The position numbers and the translations under genes were made by a program. From contig JAIXMG010000025.1 in assembly GCA_025201345.1 (NCBI GenBank), positions 186,001 to 250,000 on the forward strand: 64,000 nt of DNA, in the 5' to 3' direction. This DNA is from Thamnidium elegans. Taxonomy: Eukaryota > Mucoromycota > Mucoromycetes > Mucorales > Mucoraceae. This document shows positions 1 through 11,217 of this stretch, one piece after another (the first letter of the stretch is position 1; each line of letters begins with the position of its first letter). The notes under the pieces are model-generated. The model did no database searches and was not told where the DNA came from. It worked only from the letters and a program-made list of their open reading frames with translations.

Positions 1-145
1 TTGTATGTCCAGTATTTAAAATGGTGTGACTTTGCAAATGACTCTCTTTATAATTGTAATTATTGTTTTTTTTTCTTTCTTTTTTCCTTCTGCTATATTT
101 TTTTTTCTTTTATACACATATATATATATATATAAAGAAAGCATC

Positions 146-2195
146 ATGCGTTCAGTTGCGGGACATGGGCAAAAGCTCTTTTTATCATCTCGACGTCCTT
201 CTAATGCAACAAGTCAGTCATCGTTAAGAGGAATTCACATCAACATCAGTTCGGATCCGTTTCAGCATCGCATTCCGCCTTATATTCAAAGACTTTGGGA
301 AGAAAGTAAATTACGTAAACGCTTGTCAGTTTGGAAAAGGCGATTGATAAAACGGTACCTTCAATCGGGATGGGTAGAAAGCATTGTATTAGCGGGTTGC
401 GTATTCTCAGCTTGTTTGTTTTTATTGATTCATGTTGGGTTCTTTAGTACTGAAAAGTATCAGGAACATTATAATGATGGTTTAGAGGAAGTTGATCTAT
501 TAGATAAGGTATATCCAGATGAAGGTCGTGCACTTACAACTACTATTATCATATTAAATAATCAAGATGATTTGGAAGGCAGTGTAAAGCCTATATTAGC
601 AGAATTATGTCAGTATGATATGTTTGCAAATTATATTGTATGGAATGATGATCCGACTATTAAAATTGATACTGATGTAAAATATAATACTTTATATGTT
701 ATTACAGAAAAAAAAACTAACTCTTATATATGTATAATGTAGATGATTTATACACCTCATTGTACTCCCAATAAACTAAGTGTAATCAATGCACCAGCTA
801 AAATGGGTTCATCAGCAAGATACCAAGCATGTCGTCATTCAAAAACACCTTATTGTTACTTTCAAGATATACCCAGACTAGATCTCCAACTTCGAAGCAC
901 ATATGCCAACTTTCTTAAATCACCTCACTTGATTCATGGTCAGTCTAGTAGTCATGCTGCGCTCATTAATTCCCAATGGAGGTATTGTTTTACCAATAAA
1001 AGTAAGTAACACGGTTAAAAAAGATATAATAAAATATAGATGAATTAATCTTTGATGAAGATCTTGAATTGCATACGTGTTACATTGATGTAGAATCAGG
1101 CACGTTTGTTGCAAAAGCAGCAGTGACTAGTTTTGTTGAAAACTATGATAAGAATTCTGTTGTGGATGAATATGCGGATATGTATTTTGTTATGTTTATG
1201 AATCAAATACCCTATCAATTAGAAGGTAGCGGAGACTATACAAAAGAATTGACTAAATTGGAAATAGAGCAAATGGTAAACAGGAGAAAAATAATTGTAT
1301 TATATAATCCCGTAACTTACATATAAAAATTAATATAGGATTTAGGATTAACTATATTATATAATGATTTGGAAGAAGAAGAAGGAGTGGCACCTATTAA
1401 TCCACACTTGACTATTGAATTCGAACGTAATGCTAGAGCACCATGTAAAGATGATCGTTGTTTATTTTTGACAAACAAACAAATATTACCTGATATCGAT
1501 TTATTCTTGTACAATCCCAGTGTGGATGTAGATGTATCCAAGGAAATGCGCGATGATTTCTATAGAAACCATTATCACAAGTACAAGTATGTTAATGCAA
1601 TAGATAATGATGATCAAACTTCTTGGAAATCAACACAAAGTAAAAAAAAAAAAAAAAAAAACTTTACCACAAATAATAGACCTTTTTTTTTTACTAACGC
1701 TTTTTCTATGTACCTAGATATTCATGCTGGAGATTACATTGGTTTGGATTTATTAATGCCGATGCGTACTTCTTTAAAATACCGATTCCTAGTACGCCAT
1801 CCTTACGGATACAGAACTACTTTAGCAATTGAAATATCTTTTGATGGTTTACAATGGGTAAAGTATATACGCTAGGAAAAGAAAACAAACTAACCAGTAC
1901 AGATTTTTTTTTTTTTTTTTTTTTTTTTTATTAGTTTAAATTAAGGTCTTCACAAAGCTTTAGCTGTCAAAATATTGAGATTACAGAAGATTTACAGTTA
2001 CTAGAATGTAGTTTTATTGTGACAGATACGGGTTATAGATATATTCGATTGAAAAGTCAAAAGGATTTGGATTTTGGCTTTGATGTATATGATCTTTCGT
2101 TTAGTGCCAAGGTTAAAAAAGATGCGCAAGGTCAATTACTAGATATAACGTTTGATAAGGATGGTGTTGCTTTTATCGAAGATGATTTGTTTTAG
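146..2195 (+). CDS. Putative type II membrane glycosyltransferase-like protein with C-terminal discoidin-like domain
   Basis: Probable exons are 146-676, 743-1001, 1040-1296 (or -1311), 1339-1639, 1718-1857 and 1935-2195, giving about 582 residues. The ATG at 146 is chosen because upstream sequence in that frame is low-complexity T/A. Residues ~1-75 are basic and cytosolic-looking; one membrane segment spans ~76-100. The next region (TTIIILNNQDD, IVWNDDP, NAPAKMGSSARYQAC, DEYADMYFVMFMN) has the layout of a nucleotide-sugar transferase, but the expected DxD-like acidic motif after YFQD is not clear. The C-terminus (AIDNDDQTSWKS, GDYIGLDLL, YRYIRLKSQ) resembles an F5/8 discoidin-type sandwich. 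A Golgi glycosyltransferase is my inference; no named orthologue is recognised. The third intron has two possible donors (1297 or 1312, the latter giving only 27 nt). A decayed coding stretch follows downstream. Confidence 0.7.
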
Positions 2196-2255
2196 TTTTT
2201 TTTTTTTCTTTTCTTTTTTCGTTTTATTGCTGGTTCGATGATTTATCTTTTTTAG

Positions 2256-2489
2256 GACTTCAAAAATAAAAATCCTGGTCCTGTCAATGATAATACAGTT
2301 GTTCCGCAGCCAATTTAAGGATTTAGTGAACTTAAATTCGCAGGCTCTTACAAAATAAAATTGCTTATAAATATTATGAACAAGTACGAGAATATCAAAG
2401 GGGGTTTTATTTCTATCGTGAATAATGCTGAAACCTGGACCAAACTAGATACCACATACGCTAAGCATCTTCTGGGTCTGATACAATGA
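2256..2489 (+). pseudogene. Decayed coding stretch downstream of the glycosyltransferase-like gene
   Basis: One frame from 2256 to the TGA at 2487-2489 is open for 77 codons except for a single TAA at 2316-2318. The composition looks like real protein, for example NPGPVNDNTVVPQPI before the stop and GFSELKFAGSYKIK, then ETWTKLDTTYAKHLL after it. A T-rich tract and a good acceptor (TTTTTTAG at 2248-2255) precede it. It could be the former last exon of the preceding gene, whose frame it shares, or a fragment of another gene. No donor gives a clean in-phase join to the upstream exon. I do not recognise the family. Confidence 0.45.
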
Positions 2490-2810
2490 AATTGACAACA
2501 ATAATTTCAATGTAAAAATGTTGTCACCCTTTTTTTATTTTCTCCTTGGAAACACTGTAGCTACAAGGTATACATGTAAAAAGATGAAATTTTACTCTGG
2601 TCCTCATCTGTTTTTTTATACAAGATTTATACCAGTCTCATTTATTTGACTATGTAAAGAGGGGGAAGTGAAAGGGTATTTAGCAGTGATTTTTTCTTAA
2701 AAAAAAAGGGGGGGGGGGAGAGAGTAAGAGAATGACTATGAAAAAGGAATATGAATGCAATAAGAGTAGAATAATAATAGTGATAATAATAATAGTGAAT
2801 AAAAAAAAAA

Positions 2811-4157
2811 TTAAGATGCTTGTTTACGTTCCTTAAGCAACTGCTTATAATGTGAACTAAAGATAGGTGCAATAGGTTCTTTAAATTCAGGCACTGGTCC
2901 CAATGAATCGACGCTGCCACCATCAATAGAAAATTCTTCGGTTTGTACTGGTATCGATCCATAATCAAACACATCTTCTTCTTCATCAAATACTCCTTTA
3001 AACCCAAACGTAGAACCGGAGTCTTCTTTATCTTCATCATCACTGAAAAAGTCTGGTATAGAACAACAACTTTGTACATGTAATGGTGATTTTTTAGGTT
3101 CTTCAGTACTCGGTGACGCTTTACTATCTGATGTTTTAGCAGGTTGTTGTTCTTCAATAACTTTTCGCAAGTCAGGATCAACATAGACTTCGAATGTAGT
3201 GGTACTTTCTGGATTGCTATCACATACATCTTTACTATTTGATTTATCTTTATCTACATAAACATTAAACGTTTCTAGCTCATCGTCATCTCTATAGACT
3301 TCAATTTTTTTTTGACTACTTGATTCATCTTTATCTACGTAAACGTTGAAAGTTTCTGGTTCATCATCATCTCGATAGACATCAATTTTTTCTTGGCTAC
3401 TTGAATCATCTTTATCTACATAAACTTTAAACGTTTCTGGTTCATCATAATCTCGATAGACATCAATTTTTTCTTGAGTGTCGAATTCATCTGAATTTGT
3501 TATATCATCGCCAGCAGTACTTTCTGATATTTGATCTTCATCTGCATAGGTTTTGAATGTATCGTTTGTGTCATTATCTGAAGGATAATAGAGTGGTGAT
3601 TTAATACTGTAATTACTATCCAATGTATCACTTTCTTCAATATATTGAGTATTCAATTCACCATCATCATCTGTTCTCTTTAAAGTACCAAGTGAATCTT
3701 CCAGGCCATTTTCAATATCTTTATCAGATAAAACATTAAATGTGGTTTGTACAGGCTTACTAATAATACTGTTTGACTTTAAAGTATTGACAGGTTTGAT
3801 TGACTTTTCTCTTAATGGCTGTCTATCAAATTTCTGCCACATCAACGCATTGGTAGTACCAAATGTTTTACACCCGTTGTTTTCTCTATCCTTTCTTGAA
3901 AGTCCAAATGGTTTAGAAGACGAGGAGGAGCCTATATTTTCTCTATCAAATCTTAATCCAAATTTCTTTTCTCCAAAGGCTTTGAGTGGTTGTTGTTGTT
4001 GTGAGTTGGGCGGTGATGGTGACGGTCGTACATTCTCTTGACAGTTTTCATCGTGCTCAATCTTTCGCTTTGTTTTAGGCATGGGTTTAAAGTAGCTATC
4101 AATTTTTTTATTGCTTGCATCGGCAATATGCTTCTTTTTTCGCGAAATCGGTGACAT
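2811..4157 (-). CDS. Acidic disordered protein with four consensus ABBA-type motifs and two PIP-like cores
   Basis: A single-exon protein of 448 residues, basic at the N-terminus and acidic, Ser/Asp-rich and low-complexity beyond. Residues 16-23 (NKKIDSYF) resemble a PCNA-interacting PIP box with N for the first Q; a second core, IPDFF, lies at 367-371. From ~230 to 310 a unit of about 27 residues is repeated three times, each ending in F-x-V-Y-V-D. Exact F-x-[ILV]-[FHY]-x-[DE] motifs occur at 243-248, 270-275, 297-302 and 322-327, with near-misses at 140-145 and 201-206. That consensus is the ABBA motif that binds Cdc20/Cdh1. RQPL at 112-115 could be a D-box. A cell-cycle protein read by the APC/C, such as a securin-like or PCNA-associated factor, is an inference; the gene is not assigned to a named family. 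Confidence 0.75.
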   Translation of the reverse strand: MSPISRKKKHIADASNKKIDSYFKPMPKTKRKIEHDENCQENVRPSPSPPNSQQQQPLKAFGEKKFGLRFDRENIGSSSSSKPFGLSRKDRENNGCKTFGTTNALMWQKFDRQPLREKSIKPVNTLKSNSIISKPVQTTFNVLSDKDIENGLEDSLGTLKRTDDDGELNTQYIEESDTLDSNYSIKSPLYYPSDNDTNDTFKTYADEDQISESTAGDDITNSDEFDTQEKIDVYRDYDEPETFKVYVDKDDSSSQEKIDVYRDDDEPETFNVYVDKDESSSQKKIEVYRDDDELETFNVYVDKDKSNSKDVCDSNPESTTTFEVYVDPDLRKVIEEQQPAKTSDSKASPSTEEPKKSPLHVQSCCSIPDFFSDDEDKEDSGSTFGFKGVFDEEEDVFDYGSIPVQTEEFSIDGGSVDSLGPVPEFKEPIAPIFSSHYKQLLKERKQAS

Positions 4158-4488
4158 GTTGCGTAGTAAAAATATATATTAAAAAAAAAGGAACAAGTGG
4201 GAAAATAATAAATAATCATAAAAGCGCGTTTTTTTTTATTCCAATCAAACCTATTTAAAAAAAAACTGCTTGCGTCACCGTTATCATTTTTTTCAATTTT
4301 TTTTTGGGCCATTTTTGTTTTTAAAGCGGGTAAGAACCCCGGATTTGCTACTATGGACATTGTTCCTTTTATTCAAATAAACAAGTAATATATTATTTTT
4401 CCATGTCAAAATTTACCATAAAAATTCAATTTCATTGTTAACGTGTTTTTTTTTCTTTTTATAAAAAAAAGGTTACATTAAATAAGAG
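4158..4488. promoter_or_regulatory. Divergent intergenic promoter region
   Basis: These 331 bp separate the start of the acidic disordered protein (minus) from that of NDUFA8 (plus), so both promoters must lie here. The stretch is AT-rich with T/A homopolymers and one GCGCG patch near 4224. I see no recognisable TATA box or coding potential. Confidence 0.5.
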
Positions 4489-5092
4489 ATGTCTGCTAAC
4501 AAACAAGCTACTTTCACACATACCAAATTTGTTGATCCTACTCCTCTTCCTGAATCAGTCCCTAAGGTTGATGAACTTGGTGTCACTTCCGCACCTTTAA
4601 AGAGTGCTTCATTTTTTATTGGACAATATTGTAAAGAGTATAACGACGATTTCATGCTCTGTAAGAGTGAGAACAATGATCCCAAGCATTGTCTTACTGA
4701 AGGTAGAAAGGTTACCCGTTGTGCTATCAATTTGTAAGTATTATTTTTTTCTTTTTTGTGTGTTTGTTGTCAAAGATTGATTTACTGATATATATTTTAT
4801 ATATAAAAAAGAATCACTAAACTTAGAGAAAACTGTGGAAAGGAATTTGAAGCACACTGGCAATGTTTGGAAAAGAACAACCAAGAATTAAGTGCCTGTC
4901 GTACTCCTGAACGTACTTTCAATACTTGTGTCTTTGATAAATTGGTAATGATTTATATATATATGCTGCTTGGAAAAAGTTTTTTTTTTTTTTTTTATTA
5001 ATGTGTTCTGTATATAGGGTTTGGAAAAGAAGATTCCTGGTACTCCAGAAGGATCTGAACAAATTCATAACAAGAAGAACCCCGTCTATTAG
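4489..5092 (+). CDS. NDUFA8: NADH:ubiquinone oxidoreductase subunit NDUFA8 (complex I accessory subunit)
   Basis: Exons 4489-4733, 4812-4944 and 5018-5092 join in phase to give 150 residues. This is the intermembrane-space accessory subunit of mitochondrial complex I (20.8-kDa subunit in Neurospora). The sequence shows the twin CHCH arrangement with paired Cx9C-type cysteines: YCKEYNDDFMLC, then the Cys of KHCL and RC, followed in exon 2 by NCGKEFEAHWQC and ACRTPERTFNTC. These would form disulfides on import through Mia40. No cleavable presequence is seen, as expected for this family. Both introns have GTAAGT/GTAATG donors and AT-rich acceptors. Length and motif spacing fit the family well. 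Confidence 0.95.
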
Positions 5093-5857
5093 ATTTTTTT
5101 TCCCATTTTGAAGTAGATTTTTCTTTTTTAAAATAAAAAAGATTACATTTTTTGTCTTGCAAGAAGTTGACTGGTTTACTAACTTTTTTCAGGGTTTGGA
5201 GAGAAAAGAGAAAAGAGGGACGACCTTTTTATCCTGTTTTTATCCTGTTTTTTCTTTTTTGCATGTAGAGTTTGTCACAAGAGTGCGCGTCAGTCGCATT
5301 TGACAGCATAGCAACAATAGATAATGCATTATGAGTTGTGACGGAAACGCAAGTTGCTTCTATGCAATATAATTGGTAATAGCTGCTTCCAAGAACTATT
5401 GACCGCCCTGAGGGCAATTATAATAATGCAAGATTGTTTGGAGACATAGCGTAGTTTTGACTACGAAAGTAGATAGAAGTAGGCTCTTTGATGCCAATTC
5501 TAGCAGTCCGGAAGTGCTGAGAGTGTCAAAAGAAAGATAAAGATTCGGTTCGATTTTTTTTTTCTCAAGGGGATATCGCCTAGAGATTGTTTTTACATTG
5601 CACATACTAGATGGAAAATTGTAAAACTAGTTCAATTGATTATCTTGATAACTTTATCAGAATCATTTGGCTTTCAACTTTCAACTTGAACTGTTGCAAA
5701 TTAGGCAAGTTTAAAAAAATGTATAGCTGACGTCACTTATTCGTAGCGACAAAGGACAGCTACGCGTCCATTCATTTTATAAAAAAAAATCCATATTTTT
5801 CTTTTTTCTTTTTTCTTTTCTTGTATTCATTTTTGTGCTGAAAAAAAAAATATTATA
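5093..5857. other. Intergenic region between NDUFA8 and RPT4
   Basis: These 765 bp hold no supportable gene. They contain the NDUFA8 3' end and the RPT4 promoter, including a perfect CRE palindrome at 5728-5735 and an ACGCGT at about 5761. The 5229-5605 stretch has short open frames on the minus strand with no protein-like pattern. Confidence 0.5.
5728..5735. promoter_or_regulatory. CRE-type palindrome TGACGTCA upstream of RPT4
   Basis: The perfect 8-bp ATF/CREB palindrome TGACGTCA lies about 120 bp upstream of the RPT4 start codon. bZIP factors of the ATF/CREB class bind this site in fungi. Its use here is inferred from position only; a second copy stands before the F-box gene at 51790-51797. 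Confidence 0.45.
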
Positions 5858-7187
5858 ATGTCTTCTAGTTCCTCAGCTCCTGAACAAGATCCTAAAACAA
5901 AGGCCTTGAATGGTTACAGAAGAAGACTTTTGGAGCATCGTGAATTAGATGCCAAGCTTAAAGAAAGTACGTGCACTTTTTTTTTTCTTATTACGTTTTT
6001 TTCTAATCTTTTTTTTTTTATTGTAGTGCGTCTTGGATTAAGAACACTCGACAAAGATTATAACAAGTCTGAAGACGATATTAAAGCATTGCAAAGTGTT
6101 GGTCAAGTTATTGGAGAAGTATTGAAGCAATTGGATGATGAGCGTTGTAAGTAGTTTTTTTTTTTAAAAAAAAAAAGGAGTTACCAAAAAAGATAGAAGT
6201 GAATATTTATACTTTTTTTCAGTTATTGTCAAGAATACAAGTGGACCTCGTTATGTTGTTGGTTGTCGTAACACAGTTGATAAAGACAAATTGAAGCAAG
6301 GTGCTCGTGTAGCTCTTGATATGACTACTTTAACAATCATGCGTATTTTACCTCGCGAAGTAGATCCTCTTGTATATAATATGTCAATGGAAGATCCCGG
6401 TAATGTTAGTTTTGCAGGTATTGGTGGTCTCTCTGAACAAATTCGTGAATTGAGAGAGGTGATTGAATTACCTTTAATGAATCCTGAATTATTTTTACGT
6501 GTTGGTATTAAACCACCAAAGGGTGTATTGTTATATGGACCACCTGGTACAGGTAAAACTTTATTGGCTAAAGCAGTAGCTAGTACTTTACAAGTCAACT
6601 TTTTAAAGGTTGTATCCAGTGCTATTGTCGATAAATATATTGGTGAAAGTGCTAGATTGATTAGAGAAATGTTTGGGTATGCAAAAGAACATGAGCCTTG
6701 TATTATCTTTATGGATGAAATTGATGCTATTGGTGGCCGTCGTTTCTCTGAAGGTACTTCTGCTGATCGTGAAATTCAACGTACTTTAATGGAACTTTTG
6801 AATCAAATGGATGGTTTTGATTACCTTGGACAAACTAAATTAATTATGGCTACAAATCGACCTGATACACTTGATCCTGCATTACTTCGACCTGGTCGTC
6901 TTGACAGAAAGATTGAAATTCCTTTACCTAATGAACAAGGACGTTTGGAAATTATGAAAATTCATGCTGGTAGTATTACAAAACATGGTGATATAGATTA
7001 TGAAGCTATCGTTAAACTTTCTGATGGTTTCAATGGTGCCGATTTAAGAAATGTATGTACAGAAGCTGGTATGTTTGCTATTAGAGAAGAACGCGATTAT
7101 TGTATTCAAGAAGATTTCATGAAGGCTGTAAGAAAGGTTCAAGATGCAAAGAAGTTGGAGACAAAGATGGATTATGAAAAGATTTAA
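5858..7187 (+). CDS. RPT4: 26S proteasome regulatory ATPase subunit Rpt4 (PSMC6)
   Basis: Exons 5858-5966, 6027-6146 and 6223-7187 give 397 residues, the usual Rpt4 length. It is one of the six AAA+ ATPases of the 19S base that unfold ubiquitinated substrates and open the 20S gate. An N-terminal coiled coil (~20-75) and OB-type region precede the AAA domain. Walker A is GPPGTGKT (~182-189), Walker B is [12 protein letters not shown] (~240-250), followed by the arginine-finger region [10 protein letters not shown]. The block [18 protein letters not shown] and the phrase [20 protein letters not shown] distinguish Rpt4 from the other Rpt subunits. Both introns carry consensus donors. It converges on the downstream carrier gene, with 44 bp between the stop codons. 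Confidence 0.97.
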
Positions 7188-7231
7188 AATACTATAATAA
7201 AAAAAAATACATATATAAAAATCTTTTATTA

Positions 7232-8553
7232 TTATTCTTTAAATCTATCGCGTAGTCTACGTGCTTTTCTAACGGCTCTGGTATCACTTGAGCCGGGTAC
7301 TGTTAATTTCCATTCAATGCATCTGTAAGCCCACCAAGATGCTTCTAATATAACATATCCCATACCAATTTCTAATATACCAATACCCCATCCAGGATAA
7401 AATGCTTTCCACCCTCCTTCTTCACACCATGTTCTTTTAATACAATCAAAGAATCCTTTGTAAGTTGTATTTACTTTCAATACACCACTATCTTGTACCA
7501 TCAATTTAAATATAACGGTATCTACAGGATAACTTAGAGCTCTTGTAATAATGCTACTAATAACACCGCACGCGATTTCAGGATAAAACGTATGTAACAC
7601 AGTTGAATCCTTCTTCTTTTTCGATGACTGGTCTGATTGCGTATTATTATTATTACTAGAAAACTTTTGAAATATATGACGATAGATAAATATCAAGACC
7701 TTCTCTGTAATCAAGTTTAATATACAAGAAGGTACAAAAGTAGATATGATGTTTCGATTTGATTTGTAAGGCGGTAAATAATCTTTTAAATCTTGCTTGT
7801 ATAATTGAATAAAATCGTGTGACGAACGAATCACAATTCGAGTGAGCGCTGATTCGGACTGAACACGAAGTATAAGTGCGTTTCTATAGAGCGGGTAAAG
7901 TGGGATATTAATAGCCAATACCAAACCTTTAGATAGAATACTAGACAAAATATATGTAAATGTATTCTTTTTTCTTGCAGAGGTCCATGTAGGTGATAAA
8001 ATTTGGTTTAATCCAGATTCATAAGTTGCACTAAGTGTTTGACCAATTAATCCTAACCCAAAACCGGGATAGAGTCTACGAATACCACCATTTCGATATG
8101 CATAAATAATTGTAGATATACCATACATGGGAGTATCTCTTTGGTAAGAATACAAAACTGGTAATGCTTGTAATCGGTGTCTAGCAGCAACGATTGGAAA
8201 GCATAATGAGTAATTGGCAACCATGGTACCAATGGCAAGTATAACACCTGATATATTCTCTCTCACTTCTACTTTTATTATTATTTAAACACTATTAAAC
8301 AAAAACAAAAACAAAAGAGATATATAAATGATATATTTCTTTTAGAACAAATACCTCTACGTTCTGAAGGAGCATTATGCGTACTCACAGTAGAAACAGT
8401 ATCTATTTCAGCAAGTGTAATAGACTGAGTCATTCTTCTTAATGTGTCTAGTTCCTCTTCCTCTGCTTCTTCTTCTTCTTGGCATCCTGTGCTCGATCTG
8501 GTTTGAATCGCGCTGCCCAGTGATAAAAGACCGAGATAGGCACTCAAGGTCAT
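7232..8553 (-). CDS. SLC25A46/Ugo1-like mitochondrial outer-membrane carrier protein
   Basis: Exons 8553-8355 and 8271-7232 (minus strand) join in phase to give 412 residues. The first exon encodes an acidic N-terminal tail with a poly-Glu run; the second carries the carrier fold. Recognisable are a degenerate carrier repeat near the C-terminus (YPEIACGVISSIITRALSYP, then DTVIFKL and YKGFFDCIKRTWCEEGGWKA followed by FYPGW) and PLYPLYRNALILRVQSE in the middle. The pattern and the long insert with poly-Asn/Lys match SLC25A46, the relative of yeast Ugo1 that acts in mitochondrial fusion and lipid traffic rather than as a classic transporter. Only some PX[D/E]XX[K/R] signatures are intact (YPVDTVIFKL), as usual in that branch. 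It shares a 173-bp promoter with the Zn2Cys6 gene. Confidence 0.85.
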
Positions 8554-8726
8554 TTTTTTACTCCTAAAAAAGAAAAAAAGATATACACATAAAAAAAAAA
8601 ATAGAAAATTCTCTTCTTTATCGGGTCTTAGTTTTTTTTTTCTTGGTATTTAAGCTTGGTATTTTTTTACTTTTTTTTTTTTCCCCCTTTTAAGTTACTA
8701 CTGTTTTTTTTAAAAAAAAAATCATT
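8554..8726. promoter_or_regulatory. Short divergent promoter
   Basis: These 173 bp lie between the start codons of the SLC25A46-like gene (minus) and the Zn2Cys6 regulator (plus). The sequence consists of A/T tracts with no clear TATA box. Shared regulation of the pair is possible but not shown. Confidence 0.45.
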
Positions 8727-10771
8727 ATGGCTAGAAAGATTCCTTGTCAATGTAAATATATATAAAAAAGTACAGCAACAACAAAACAAAAAAGTATTAA
8801 GCTAATGCCTTGTTAGATTGTAAACAAAGGAGGCGTAAATGTGAAAGATCCTGCGTGTCAGAACCTTGTGAACGCTGTGTAAGGATGAACAGAAAATGTC
8901 TATCACAAGATTTAGTAGAGAAACCCGAGAGCTCAGACGATGAGGATTATTTGGAAGAATATGAAGATAATGCAGAGTTGGACGCAATGAATCAGCAAGT
9001 TAAAAATCTTGAATACGAATTAGAAAACCTCGAAATTACATTGAATGAACACAGGGCAATTGTTAAAAAGGAACCTGTTTGGGATATCGAATTCGTTAAT
9101 GGACAACTAAGACTTAGATCGGATATCAATAGTTTGGAAGAATTGATGTTGTATGGTAAATCAGTAATTCGGTATCTATCGCCGTTTGGAAGTGTATTCA
9201 AGACAACATCTTTACGATTTGAAAGGATCAACCCTGGCTTTGTAGAGAGCGCAATGCAGATCGTAAATCGAATTGAATTACCAGCTCATAATCAAGAGGC
9301 GTCACCTGCTGTCATATCACAAAGATTTTCATCTGGATTTGTACAACTTTTTCGACCTGAAGTATTTATGAATGATTTGATCAATAGCTTTTTTAAATGC
9401 TTGAATGATACGGCGCCTTTAATACATGAACCTTCTTACAGAGAACACTTTAGTAGTTTAGAAAACCCGTTAACCGATCCAATTACATTGGCTATATGTG
9501 CTGGAGCGTCTATTTTCACGTGTCGTCATTCTTTTTTTGACTCACAAGAAAAGAGATATTTTGGTGAATACTTTTATAAATTGGCAATGAATCAATTGAC
9601 GGATATATTTGATGATCCCGAAAGAGAATTGGAAGCACTGGTTGTTATTAACTTATTACAAATGTTTATGATTACTACTTTACGTATTTCAGAGAGTAAG
9701 AAATGGGCTGGTATTGGAGTAATTATTGCTACTAGTTTACAAAAACAACATCCTGATAGTTTCCATGGCAATTCTAGTTATCCCCGATTAACTAGAATTA
9801 AATATGCTACAATTCATCGAAATAGTATATTGTCTGATTGCTTTTTGAGTATGATAGAATTTATTACTGCAAATAGACAAGATGAAATTATTCATAGCAA
9901 AGTTCAAGTGGATATTTTACCGGATGAATCGGATGAAGTACGAGAACTATTGACATTGATGAATCATATTTTTCGACTGGCTTTACACCCTGTGTCCCTT
10001 ATTATCGTTACACAGGTACGGCATATGGCTGTTGGTGAAATGGCTGAGCTTAACTTTGAACAGATCGTCCAATACGAAGAAGTGGTCTCCGATTGGTGGC
10101 ATAGCTTACCCGAGGAATATAGAATAACAAAAGAACCTTATGATTGTACGAAAGAATTAATTGCTGTAACTGACCATGTTCCAAAATTAATTATGGCGTG
10201 TTACCTCTATACCCTTACTCTTAGTATTCAAGGTTGCCTAATTATGCCTACTTATAAAGTGGAACTAGAAAATGTAAATAGCGCTGTTAGAGACAGGGCC
10301 ATTCATTTAGCCATGCATTCTGCTGATGTGATTATTTTACTCGCAAAAAAAATGGATTCACTTGATACTGTTTGCTACTGTAAGTATAATATTTTATAAT
10401 TTATTTATTTATTAACTTTTTTTTTTTTTCTTTTTTGTTAAATAGCGCCCGCAAGGCTTTTAATTCGATCGATTGACTCTTTATTGACTTTAATAGAAAT
10501 TAAGGATAAATCAATGGCAAAAGCAGCAAGATCAAAACTGGATGAATATATGTACGAATTAAGTCAAAATATTCCTTTGGATCATCAAGTGCCACCCTCA
10601 GAATCACCATTTTTATTACTGACTGTTTCTCAACCTGGTACTACACCCTCTGTAACTGAATTATATCAAAACTATCCATTACCGGGTGAAGCACTCATGT
10701 ATGATATTATTAACAGTACAGTACAAAAGAACGCTGGTATAGACTTGAAACGAAATTCTAGTAGCTCTTAA
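8727..10771 (+). CDS. Zn2Cys6 fungal transcription factor
   Basis: Exons 8727-8751, 8817-10379 and 10446-10771 give 637 residues. The start at 8727 is decided by the zinc cluster: the 25-nt first exon supplies the first cysteine, and splicing yields Cys7, Cys10, Cys17, Cys26, Cys29 and Cys36 (C-x2-C-x6-C-x8-C-x2-C-x6-C), a complete Gal4-type binuclear cluster, plus one extra Cys21. An acidic, coiled-coil-prone linker (DAMNQQVKNLEYELENLE) follows. Residues ~190-500 look like the fungal-specific transcription factor domain (LINSFFKCLNDTAPLIHEPSY). The intron that splits the cluster has a branch-like GCTAAT. It should be a nuclear DNA-binding regulator; targets cannot be inferred. Confidence 0.93.
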
Positions 10772-11217
10772 GTTTTATATATTGAGAGTAAAAAGTTGTT
10801 ATATATATATTTAAATAAATAAAAGCAGTACATAGTAAATAGAGAGAAAGGTACATATATATATATATATAAAAGGGTTTCATCACTTAAATATACATTT
10901 TAAAAGAGGCAAAATAAGGAGAGCATTACAACAACTAGGAGTTAAAAAGGGATACGGTAATATAAAAATTAAGGGCGAAAAAAAAAACAAAAAAAAACAA
11001 AAAGAAAAAACAAAAAGAGATTTATAGGAGGTTCTTCTGTTTGGTAATCAACAAGTATATATATATTTATATAAGCTGTTCCTAGATTATTTTAGTTTGA
11101 ATCATAATAATTATATTTTGAGAACTCTTTTTTCTTATTCTTATTTCTTCCCTTTTTCACATTTTTTTTCTTTTTCTTTTTTTGTTTTTTTTTTTTTACT
11201 TATAAAAAAAAAAGAAT
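10772..11217. other. Intergenic region upstream of the chitin synthase
   Basis: These 446 bp contain a TA dinucleotide run (about 10855-10871), A-rich and T-rich tracts and no open frame of note. They must include the Zn2Cys6 gene 3' end and the chitin synthase promoter. Confidence 0.4.

Noticed and set aside
2642..3229. Minus-strand open frame of 195 codons
   Set aside because: It overlaps the disordered ABBA protein in another frame and reads low-complexity F/Y/H-rich text past the true stop.
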